NCBI RefSeq assembly: GCF_029227915.1
Contig: NC_079878.1
Location: 29,725,501 to 29,789,500 of the forward strand
From: Hydractinia symbiolongicarpus
Lineage: Eukaryota > Cnidaria > Hydrozoa > Anthoathecata > Hydractiniidae
Length of the DNA stretch: 64,000 nucleotides
Reading direction: 5' to 3'
Shown: positions 50,911 through 61,400 of the stretch, in pieces
Position numbering within the stretch: the stretch's first letter is position 1
Layout: every line of letters starts with the position of its first letter
Position numbers and translations under genes: made by a program
Notes under the pieces: model-generated
Told to the model about the DNA's origin: nothing
Database searches by the model: none
What the model saw: only the letters and a program-made list of their open reading frames with translations

Positions 50911-52096
50911 ATGAGACTTGTAGTTTTCAAAAATGTTTTCATTTTTGATGGGACGCGGAATAAAAGAAGTTTAATCGCCGGCAAACCAAAACCCGCAACT
51001 TCCCGTAAATCCCGGACTCGGCCCGTATAGTCAAAAGTATGCAAAGAAAATACCCAGGGAGTAAACACATTTCCCGAACGATTTTATAAATTATTTTTTC
51101 ACCACTAAAACGCATGAGACTTGTAGTTTTCAGGAATGTTTTCATTTTTGATGAGGCGCTTAATGAAAGAAGTTTAATCGCCGGCAAATGAAAACCCGCG
51201 ATTTCCCGTAAATGCCGTGCTTGGCCCGTATAGTCGAGTATATGCAAAGAAAGTACCCTGTGAGTAAACTCATTTCCAGAACGATTTTTTAAATTATCTT
51301 TTCACCACTAAAACGCATGAGACTTGTAGTTTTCAAAAATGTTTTCATTTTTGATGAGGCGCGGAATAAAAGAAGTTTAATCGCCGGCAAACGAAAACCC
51401 GCAACTTCCCGTAAATCCCGGACTCGGCCCGTATAGTCAAAAGTATGCAAAGAAAATACCCAGGGAGTAAACACATTTCCCGAACGATTTTTTAAGTTAT
51501 TTTTTCACCACTAAAACGCCTGAGACTTGTAGTTTTCAGGAATGTTTTCATTTTTGATGAGACGCTTAATGAAAAAAGTTTAATCGCCGGCAAACGAAAA
51601 CCTGCGATTTCCCGTAAATGCCGTGCTTGGCCTGTATAGTCGAGTATATACAAAGAAAGTACCCTGTGAGTAAACTCATTTCCAGAACGATTTTTTAAAT
51701 TATCTTTTCACCACTAAAACGCATGAGACTTGTAGTTTTCAAAAATGTTTTCATTTTTGATGAGACGCGGAATAAAAGAAGTTTAATCGCCGGCAAACGA
51801 AAACCCGCGATTTCTCGTTAATCCCGGACTCGGCCCGTATAGTCAAAAGTATACAAAGAAAATACGCAGAGAGTAAACTCATTTCCAGAACGATTTTTTA
51901 AATTATCTTTTCACCACTAAAACGCATGAGACTTGTAGTTTTCAAAAATGTTTTCATTTTTGATGAGACGCTGAATAAAAGATGTTTAATCGCCGGCAAA
52001 CGAAAACCCGCGATTTCCCGTAAATCCCGGACTCGGCCCGTATAGTCAAAAGTATACAAAGAAAGTACCCAGGGAGTAAACTCATTTCTCGAACGA
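50911..52096 (+). repeat. Chimeric block copied from within the 10-kb repeat
   Basis: After the 10-kb duplication ends, 50911-51245 matches about 49897-50231 (offset 1014). Then 51245-52096 matches about 48606-49457 (offset 2639, 13 monomers), with markers gatgaggcgcgg, gtatgcaaagaaaatac, aacgcctgagac, ggcctgtatag and cagagag. Just before it, 50898-50901 shows ttcaaactaaaacg, a loss of two bases from ttcaccactaaaacg. The array here was built by later, smaller copying events. Confidence 0.75.
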
Positions 52097-52679
52097 TTTT
52101 TTAAATTATTTTTTCACCACTAAAAGGCATGAGACTTGTAGTTTTCAGGAATGTTTTCATTTTTGATGAGACGCTTAATGAAAAAAGTTTAATCGCCGGC
52201 AAACGAAAACCCGCGATTTCCCGTAAATCCCGGACTCGGCCCGTATAGTCGAATGTATACAAAGAAAGTACCCTGTGAGAAAACTCATTTCCCGAACGAT
52301 TTTTAAATTATTTTTTCACCACTAAAACGCATGAGACTTGTAGTTTTCAAAAATGTTTTCATTTTTGATGAGACGCTAAATATAAGAAGTTTAATCGCCG
52401 GCAAACAAAAACCCGCGATTTCCCGTAAATCCCGTGCTTGGCCCGTATAGTCGAGTACATACAAAGAAAGTACCCTGTGAGTAAACTCATTTTCAGAACG
52501 ATTTTTTAAATTATCTTTTCATCACTAAAACGCATGAGACTTGTAGTTTTCAAAAATGTTTTCATTTTTGATGAGACGCTGAATAAAAGAAGTTTAATCG
52601 CTGGCAAACGAAAACCCGCAATTTTCCGTAAATCCCGTGCTTATCTCGTTTAGTCGAGTATATACAAAGAAAGTACCCT

Positions 52680-55600
52680 GTGAGTAAACTCCTTTCCAGA
52701 ACGATTTTTTATATTATCTTTTCACCACTAAAACGCATGAGACTTGTAGTTTTCAAAAATGTTTTCATTTTTGATGAGACGTGGAATAAAAGAAGTTTAA
52801 TCGCCGGCAAACGAAAACCTGCGATTTCCCGTAAATCCCGGACTCGGCCCGTATAGTCAAAAGTACACAAAGAAAATACTCAGGGAGTTAACTCATTTCC
52901 CGAACGATTTTTTAAATTATTTTTTCACCACTAAAACGTATGAGACTTGTAGTTTTCAAAAATGTTTTCATTTTTGATGAGACGCTGAATAAAAGAAGTT
53001 TAATCGCCGGCAAACGAAAACCCGCGATTTCCCGTAAATCCCGGACTCGGCCCGTATAGTCAAAAGTATACAAAGAAAGTACCCTGCGAGTAAACTCATT
53101 TCTCCAACGATTTTTTAAATTATTTTTTCACCACTAAAACGCATGAGACTTGTAGTTTTCGGGAATGTTTTCATTTTTGATGAGACGCTTAATGAAAAAA
53201 GTTTAATCGCCGGCAAACGAAATCCCGCGATTACCCGTAAATCCCGGGCTTGACCCGTATAGTCGAATGTATACAAAGAAAGTACCCTGTGAGTAAACTC
53301 ATTTCCCGAACGATTTTTTAAATTATTTTTTCACCACTAAAACGCATGAGACTTGTAGTTTTCAAAAATGTTTTCATTTTTGATGAGACGCTGAATATAA
53401 GAAGTTTAATCGCCGGCAAACAAAAACCCGCGATTTCCCGTAAATCCCGTGCTTGGCCCGTATAGTCGAGTACATACAAAGAAAGTACCCTGTGAGTAAA
53501 CTCATTTCCAGAACGATTTTTTAAATTATCTTTTCACCACTAAAACGCATGAGACTTGTAGTTTTCAAAAATGTTTTCATTTTTGATGAGACGCGGAATA
53601 AAAGAAGTTTAATCGCCGGCAAACGAAAACCCGCAACTTCCCGTAAATCCCTGACTCGGCCCGTATAGTCAAAAGTATACAAAGAAAATACGCAGGGAGT
53701 AAACTCATTTCCAGAACGATTTTTTAAATTATCTTTTCACCACTAAAACGCATGAGACTTGTAGTTTTCAAAAATGTTTTCATTTTTGATGAGACGCTGA
53801 ATAAAAGATGTTTAATCGCCGGCAAACGAAAAGCCGCGATTTCCCGTAAATCCCGGACTCGGCCCGTATAGTCAAAAGTATACAAAGAAAGTACCCAGGG
53901 AGTAAACTCATTTCCCCAACGATTTTTTAAATTATTTTTTCACCACTAAAACGCATGAGACTTGTAGTTTTCAGGAATGTTTTCATTTTTGATGAGACGC
54001 TTAATGAAAGAAGTTTAATCGCCGGCAAACGAAAACCCGCGATTTCCCCTAAATCCCGGGCTTGGCCCGTATAGTCGAATGTATACAAAGAAAGTACCCT
54101 GTACGTAAACTCATTTCCCGAACGATTTTTTAAATTATTTTTTCACCACTAAAAGGCATGAGACTTGTAGTTTTTAAAAATGTTTTCATTTTTGATGAGA
54201 CGCTGAATATAAGAAGTTTAATCGCCGGCAAACGAAAACCCGCGATTTCCCGTAAATCCCGTGCTTGGCCCGTATAGTCGAGTACATACAAAGAAAGTAC
54301 CCTGTGAGTAAACTCATTTCCAGAACGATTTTTTAAATTATCTTTTCACCACTAAAACGCATGAGACTTGTAGTTTTCACATTTTTGATGAGACGCGGAA
54401 TAAAAGAAGTTTAATCGCCGGCAAACGAAAACCCGCAACTTCCCGTAAATCCCGGACTCGGCCCGTATAGTCAAAAGTATACAAAGAAAATACCCAGGGA
54501 GTAAACACATTTCCCGAACGATTTTTTAAATTATTTTTTCACCACTAAAACGCATGAGACTTGTAGTTTTCAGGAATTTTTTCATTTTTGATGAGACTCT
54601 TAATGAAAGAAGTTTAATCGCCGGCAAACGAAAACCCGCGATTTCCCGTAAATCCCGGACTCGGCCCGTATAGTCAAAAGTACACAAAGAAAGTACCCTG
54701 TGAGTAAACTCCTTTCCAGAACGATTTTTTATATTATCTTTTCACCACTAAAACGCATGAGACTTGTAGTTTTCAAAAATGTTTTCATTTTTGATGAGAC
54801 GCGGAATAAAAGAAGTTTAATCGCCGGCAAACGAAAACCCGCGATTTCCCGTAAATCCCGGACTCGGCGCGTATAGTCAAAAGTACACAAAGAAAATACT
54901 CAGGGAGTTAACTCATTTCCCGAACGATTTTTTAAATTATTTTTTCACCACTAAAACGTATGAGACTTGTAGTTTTCAAAAATGTTTTCATTTTTGATGA
55001 GACGCTGAATAAAAGAAGTTTAATCGCCGGCAAACGAAAATCCGCGATTTCCCGTAAATCCCGGACTCGGCCCGTATAGTCAAAAGTATACAAAGAAAGT
55101 ACCCTGCGAGTAAACTCATTTCTCCAACGATTTTTTAAATTATTTTTTCACCACTAAAACGCATGAGACTTGTAGTTTTCGGGAATGTTTTCGTTTTTGA
55201 TGAGACACTTAATGAAAAAAGTTTAATCGCCGGCAAACGAAATCCCGCGATTACCCGTAAATCCCTGGCTTGGCCCGTATAGTCGAATGTATACAAAGAA
55301 AGTACCCTGTGAGTAAACTCATTTCCCGAACGATTTTTTAAATTATTTTTTCACCACTAAAACGCATGAGACTTGTAGTTTTCAAAAATGTTTTCATTTT
55401 TGATGAGACGCTGAATATAAGAAGTTTAATCGCCGGCAAACAAAAACCCGCGATTTCCCGTAAATCCCGTGCTTGGCCCGTATAGTCGAGTACATACAAA
55501 GAAAGTACCCTGTGAGTAAACTCATTTCCAGAACGATTTTTTAAATTATCTTTTCACCACTAAAACGCATGAGACTTGTAGTTTTCAAAAATGTTTTCAT

Positions 55601-55830
55601 TTTTGATGAGACGCGGAATAAAAGAAGTTTAATCGCCGGCAAACGAAAACCCGCAACTTCCCGTAAATTCCGGACTCGGCCCGTATAGTCAAAAGTATAC
55701 AAAGAAAATACGCAGGGAGTAAACTCATTTCCAGAACGATTTTTTAAATTATCTTTTCACCACTAAAACGCATGAGACTTGTAGTTTTCAAAAATGTTTT
55801 CATTTTTGATGAGACGCTGAATGAAAGAAG
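52680..55830 (+). repeat. Ten-monomer duplication, offset 2020
   Basis: Copy 1 (52680-53810) and copy 2 (54700-55830) share gtaaactcctttccag, ttttttatattatc, gggagttaactc, ctccaacg, ttttcgggaatg and aaatcccgcgattaccc. The offset is short of ten monomers by 10 bp. A 10-bp deletion between the copies, at 54371-54390 (gttttcacatttttg), accounts for it. Confidence 0.82.
54361..54400 (+). repeat. Monomer with 10-bp deletion removing a hairpin arm
   Basis: The text reads tagttttcacatttttgatg, ten bases shorter than tagttttc-aaaaatgttttcat and so on. The left arm of the common inverted repeat is lost while the right arm is kept. Confidence 0.75.
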
Positions 55831-57260
55831 TTTAATCGCCGGCAAACGAAAACCCGCGATTTCCCGTAAATCCCGGACTCGGCCCGTATAGTCAAAAGTA
55901 TACAAAGAAAGTACCCAGGGAGTAAACTCATTTCCCGAACGATTTTTTAAATTATTTTTTCACCACTAAAAGGCATGAGACTTGTAGTTTTCAAAAATGT
56001 TTTCATTTTTGATAAGACGCGGAATAAAAGAAGTTTAATCGCCGGCAAACGAAAACCCGCAACTTCCCGTAAATCCCGGACTCGGCCCGTATAGTCAAAA
56101 GTATACAAAGAAAATATGCAGGGAGTAAACTCATTTCCAGAACGATTTTTTAAATTATCTTTTCACCACTAAAACGCATGAGACTTGTAGTTTTCAAAAA
56201 TGTTTTCATTTTTGATGAGACGCTGAATAAAAGATGTTTAATCGCCGGCAAACGAAAACCCGCGATTTCCCGTAAATCCCGGACTCGGCCCGTATAGTCA
56301 AAAGTATACAAAGAAAGTACCCAGGGAGTAAACTCATTTCCCGAACGATTTTTTAAATTATTTTTTCACCACTAAAACGCATGAGACATGTAGTTTTCAG
56401 GAATGTTTTCATTTTTGATGAAACGCTTAATGAAAGAAGTTTAATCGCCGGCAAACGAAAACCCGCGATTTCCCCTAAATCCCGGGCTTGGCCCGTATAG
56501 TCGAATGTATACAAAGAAAGTACCCTGTGAGTAAACTCATTTCCCGAACGATTTTTTAAATTATTTTTTCACCACTAAAAGGCATGAGACTTGTAGTTTT
56601 CAAAAATGTGTTCATTTTTGATGAGACGCTGAATATAAGAAGTTTAATCGCCGGCAAACAAAAACCCGCGATTTCCCGTAAATCCCGTGCTTGGCCCGTA
56701 TAGTCGAGTACCTACAAAGAAAGTACCCTGTGAGTAAACTCATTTCCAGAACGATTTTTTAAATTATCTTTTCACCACTAAAACGCATGAGACTTGTAGT
56801 TTTCAAAAATGTTTTCATTTTTGATGAGACGCTGAATGAAAGAAGTTTAATCGCCGGCAAACGAAAACCCGCGATTTCCCGTAAATCCCGGACTCGGCCC
56901 GTATAGTCAAAAGTATACAAAGAAAGTACCCAGGGAGTAAACTCATTTCCCGAACGATTTTTTAAATTATTTTTTCACCACTAAAACGCATGAGACATGT
57001 AGTTTCAGGAATGTTTTCATTTTTGATGAGACGCTTAATGAAAGAAGTTTAATCGCCGGCAAACGAAAACCCGCGATTTCCCCTAAATCCCGGGCTTGGC
57101 CCGTATAGTCGAATGTATACAAAGAAAGTACCCTGTGAGTAAACTCATTTCCCGAACGATTTTTTAAATTATTTTTTCACCACTAAAAGGCATGAGACTT
57201 GTAGTTTTCAAAAATGTTTTCATTTTTGATGAGACGCTGAATATCAGAAGTTTAATCGCC
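55806..57260 (+). repeat. Block with 3- and 5-monomer periodicity
   Basis: gctgaatgaaagaag occurs at about 55813 and 56828 (offset 1015, five monomers). The rare gagacatgtag occurs at about 56384 and 56992 (offset about 608, three monomers), the later copy having lost a T in gtagtttcagg. It links the 52.7-55.8 kb block to the tetramer region. Confidence 0.65.
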
Positions 57261-57659
57261 GGCAAACAAAAACCCGCGATTTCCCGTAAATCCCGTGCTT
57301 GGCCCGTATAGTCGAGTACATACAAAGAAAGTACCCTGTGAGTAAACTCATTTCCAGAACGATTTTTTAAATTATCTTTTCACCACTAAAACGCATGAGA
57401 CTTGTAGTTTTCAAAAATGTTTTCATTTTTGATGAGACTCTTAATAAAAGAAGTTTAATCGCCGGCAAACGAAAACCCGCGATCTCCCGTAAATGCCGTG
57501 CTTGGCCCGTATAGTCGAGTATATACAAAGAAAGTACCCTGTGAGTAAACTCATTTCCAGAACGATTTTTTAAATTATCTTTTCACCACTAAAACGCATG
57601 AGACTTGTAGTTTTCAAAAATGTTTTCATTTTTGATGAGACGCGGAATAAAAGAAGTTT

Positions 57660-57862
57660 AATCGCCGGCAAACGAAAACCCGCGATTTCCCGTTAATCCC
57701 GGACTCGGCCCGTATAGTCAAAAGTATACAAAGAAAATACGCAGGGAGTAAACTCATTTCCAGAACGATTTTTTAAATTATCTTTTCACCACTAAAACGC
57801 ATGAGACTTGTAGTTTTCAAAAATGTTTTCATTCTTGATAAGACGCTGAATACAAGATGTTT
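57660..57862 (+). repeat. Representative type c monomer (203 bp)
   Basis: This unit is a clean example of type c. It has cccgttaatcccggactcgg at the front, agaaaatacgcagggag in the middle, ccagaacg, the ttatcttttcacc variant and caaaaatg. It ends in ctgaatacaagatgttt, where most c copies read ctgaataaaagatg. It is the first member of the 812-bp tetramer and is followed by a type a unit. This copy and its relatives at 58.6, 59.5 and 60.5 kb share attcttgataagacg, where most monomers read atttttgatgagacg. Confidence 0.85.
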
Positions 57863-58065
57863 AATCGCCGGCAAACGAAAACCCGCGATTTCCCGTTAAT
57901 CCCGGACTCGGCCCGTATAGTCAAAAGTATACAAAGAAAGTACCCAGGGAGTAAACTCACTTCTCGAACGATTTTTTAAATTATTTTTTCACCACTAAAA
58001 CGCATGAGACTTGTAGTTTTCAGGAATGTTTTCATTTTTGATGAGACGCTTAATGAAAAAAGTTT
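57863..58065 (+). repeat. Representative type a monomer (203 bp)
   Basis: Type a is marked by gtacccagggag, the full ttatttttt tract, caggaatg instead of caaaaatg, and gcttaatga before aagttt. In this local group the usual catttcccgaacg is changed to cacttctcgaacg, a marker also seen at about 58.77, 60.60 and 62.22 kb. The caggaatg variant breaks the 9-bp hairpin arm found in the other types. Confidence 0.85.
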
Positions 58066-58268
58066 AATCTCCGGCAAACGAAAACCCGCGATTACCCGTA
58101 AATCCCGGGCTTGGCCCGTATAGTCAAATGTATACAAAGAAAGTACCCTGTGAGTAAACTCATTTCCCGAACGATTTTTTAAATTATTTTTTCACCACTA
58201 AAAGGCATGAGACTTGTAGTTTTCAAAAATGTTTTCATTTTTGATGAGACGCTGAATATAAGAAGTTT
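58066..58268 (+). repeat. Representative type b1 monomer (203 bp)
   Basis: Type b1 carries cccgggcttggcccg, a spacer of the form gtcgaatgtatac (here gtcaaatgtatac), gtaccctgtgag, cccgaacg with the ttatttttt tract, caaaaatg, and ctgaatataag before aagttt. Many b1 copies in the right arm, including this one, read aaaaggcatg where other types read aaaacgcatg. It sits between types a and b2 in the tetramer. Confidence 0.85.
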
Positions 58269-58471
58269 AATCGCCGGCAAACAAAAACCCGCGATTTCCC
58301 GTAAATCCCGTGCTTGGCCCGTATAGTCGAGTATATACAAAGAAAGTACCCTGTCAGTAAACTCATTTCCAGAACGATTTTTTAAATTATCTTTTCACCA
58401 CTAAAACGCATGAGACTTGTAGTTTTCAAAAATGTTTTCATTTTTGATGAGACGCGGAATAAAAGAAGTTT
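58269..58471 (+). repeat. Representative type b2 monomer (203 bp)
   Basis: Type b2 starts with gcaaacaaaaacc, then cccgtgcttggcccg and gtcgagtatatac or gtcgagtacatac, then gtaccctgtgag (here ctgtcag), ccagaacg, ttatctttt, caaaaatg and cggaataaaag before aagttt. It closes the c-a-b1-b2 tetramer, and the next unit at 58472 is again type c. This b2 copy contains AATAAA, as does the usual c consensus; types a and b1 do not. Confidence 0.85.
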
Positions 58472-61400
58472 AATCGCCGGCAAACGAAAACCCGCGATTT
58501 CCCGTTAATCCCGGACTCGGCCCGTATAGTCAAAAGTATACAAAGAAAATACGCAGGGAGTAAACTCATTTCCAGAACGATTTTTTAAATTATCTTTTCA
58601 CCACTAAAACGCATGAGACTTGTAGTTTTCAAAAATGTTTTCATTCTTGATAAGACGCTGAATACAAGATGTTTAATCGCCGGCAAACGAAAACCCGCGA
58701 TTTCCCGTTAATCCCGGACTCGGCCCGTATAGTCAAAAGTATACAAAGAAAGTACCCAGGGAGTAAACTCACTTCTCGAACGATTTTTTAAATTATTTTT
58801 TCACCACTAAAACGCATGAGACTTGTAGTTTTCAGGAATGTTTTCATTTTTGATGAGACGCTTAATGAAAAAAGTTTAATCTCCGGCAAACGAAAACCCG
58901 CGATTACCCGTAAATCCCGGGCTTGGCCCGTATAGTCAAATGTATACAAAGAAAGTACCCTGTGAGTAAACTCATTTCCCGAACGATTTTTTAAATTATT
59001 TTTTCACCACTAAAAGGCATGAGACTTGTAGTTTTCAAAAATGTTTTCATTTTTGATGAGACGCTGAATATAAGAAGTTTAATCGCCGGCAAACAAAAAC
59101 CCGCGATTTCCCGTAAATCCCGTGCTTGGCCCGTATAGTCGAGTACATACAAAGAAAGTACCCTGTCAGTAAACTCATTTCCAGAACGATTTTTTAAATT
59201 ATCTTTTCACCACTAAAACGCATGAGACTTGTAGTTTTCAAAAATGTTTTCATTTTTGATGAGACTCTTAATAAAAGAAGTTTAATCGCCGGCAAACGAA
59301 AACCCGCGATTTCCCGTTAATCCCGGACTCGGCCCGTATAGTCAAAAGTATACAAAGAAAATACGCAGGGAGTAAACTCATTTCCAGAACGATTTTTTTA
59401 AATTATCTTTTCACCACTAAAACGCATGAGACTTGTAGTTTTCAAAAATGTTTTCATTCTTGATAAGACGCTGAATACAAGATGTTTAATCGCCGGCAAA
59501 CGAAAACCCGCGATTTCCCGTTAATCCCGGACTCGGCCCGTATAGTCAAAAGTATACAAAGAAAGTACCCAGGGAGTAAACTCACTTCTCAAACGATTTT
59601 TTAAATTATTTTTTCACCACTAAAACGCATGAGACTTGTAGTTTTCAGGAATGTTTTCATTTTTGATGAGACGCTTAATGAAAAAAGTTTAATCGCCGGC
59701 AAACGAAAACCCGCGATTACCCGTAAATCCCGGGCTTGGCCCGTATAGTCGAATGTATACAAAGAAAGTACCCTGTGAGTAAACTCATTTCCCGAACGAT
59801 TTTTTAAATTATTTTTTCACCACTAAAAGGCATGAGACTTGTAGTTTTCAAAAATGTTTTCATTTTTGATGAGACGCTGAATATAAGAAGTTTAATCGCC
59901 GGCAAACAAAAACCCGCGATTTCCCGTAAATCCCGTGCTTGGCCCGTATAGTCGAGTACATACAAAGAAAGTACCCTGTGAGTAAACTCATTTCCAGAAC
60001 GATTTTTTAAATTATCTTTTCACCACTAAAACGCATGAGACTTGTAGTTTTCAAAAATGTTTTCATTTTTGATGAGACTCTTAATAAAAGAAGTTTAATC
60101 GCCGGCAAACGAAAACCCGCGATCTCCCGTAAATGCCGTGCTTGGCCCGTATAGTCGAGTATATACAAAGAAAGTACCCTGTGAGTAAACTCATTTCCAG
60201 AACGATTTTTTAAATTATCTTTTCACCACTAAAACGCATGAGACTTGTAGTTTTCAAAAATGTTTTCATTTTTGATGAGACGCGGAATAAAAGAAGTTTA
60301 ATCGCCGGCAAACGAAAACCCGCGATTTCCCGTTAATCCCGGACTCGGCCCGTATAGTCAAAAGTATACAAAGAAAATACGCAGGGAGTAAACTCATTTC
60401 CAGAACGATTTTTTAAATTATCTTTTCACCACTAAAACGAATGAGACTTGTAGTTTTTAAAAATGTTTTCATTCTTGATAAGACGCTGAATAAAAGATGT
60501 TTAATCGCCGGCAAACGAAAACCCGCGATTTCCCGTTAATCCCGGACTCGGCCCGTATAGTCAAAAGTATACAAAGAAAGTACCCAGGGAGTAAACTCAC
60601 TTCTCGAACGATTTTTTAAATTATTTTTTCACCACTAAAACGCATTAGACTTGTAGTTTTCAGGAATGTTTTCATTTTTGATGAGACGCTTAATGAAAAA
60701 AGTTTAATCGCCGGCAAACGAAAACCCGCGATTACCCGTAAATCCCGGGCTTGGCCCGTATAGTCGAATGTATACGAAGAAAGTACCCTGTGAGTAAACT
60801 CATTTCCCGAACGATTTTTTAAATTATTTTTTCACCACTAAAACGCATGAGACTTGTAGTTTTCAAAAATGTTTTCATTTTTGATGAGACGCTGAATATA
60901 AGAAGTTTAATCGCCGGCAAACAAAAACCCGCGATTTCCCGTGAATCCCGTGCTTGGCCCGTATAGTCGAGTACATACAAAGAAAGTACCCTGTGAGTAA
61001 ACTCATTTTCAGAACGATTTTTTATATTATCTTTTCACCACTAAAACGCATGACTTGTAGTTTTCAAAAATGTTTTCATTTTTGATGAGACGCGGAATAA
61101 AAGAAGTTTAATCGCCGGCAAACGAAAACCGCGATTTCCCGTAAATTCCAGACTCGGCCCGTATAGTCAAAAGTACACAAAGAAAATACCCAGGGAGTAA
61201 ACTCATTTCCCGAACGATTTTTTAAATTATCTTTTCTCCACTAAAACGCATGAGACTTGTAGTTTTCAAAAATGTTTTCATTTTTGATGAGACGCGGAAT
61301 AAAAGAAGTTTAATCGCCGGAAAACGAAAACCCGCGATTTCCCGTAAATCCCGGGCTTGGCCCGTATAGTCGAATGTATACAAAGAAAGTACCCAGGGAG

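Larger units (their letters stand above)
57540..59975 (+). repeat. 812-bp tetrameric higher-order repeat, three copies
   Basis: Four monomers in the order c-a-b1-b2 are repeated at an offset of 812-813 bp. The marker attcttgata ends at 57840, 58652 and 59465. The first two copies (from about 57540 and 58352) also share cacttctcgaacg, aatctccgg and gtcaaatgtatac. The third reads cacttctcaaacg, aatcgccgg and gtcgaatg, so it is more divergent. A related tetramer follows at about 60180, with the marker at 60480 after a five-monomer step. This is the clearest display of the basic higher-order unit in the window. Confidence 0.85.
57421..60980 (+). repeat. 13-monomer duplication at offset 2640
   Basis: The sequence from 57421 reappears at 60061. 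Both copies share gactcttaataaaag, the rare gatctcccg and the gtcgagtatatac spacer, and the match continues for several hundred bases with only isolated substitutions, for example aacgc versus aacga near 60440. The offset equals 13 monomers plus one base. The span given covers both copies; the 812-bp tetramers lie between their starts. Confidence 0.75.
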
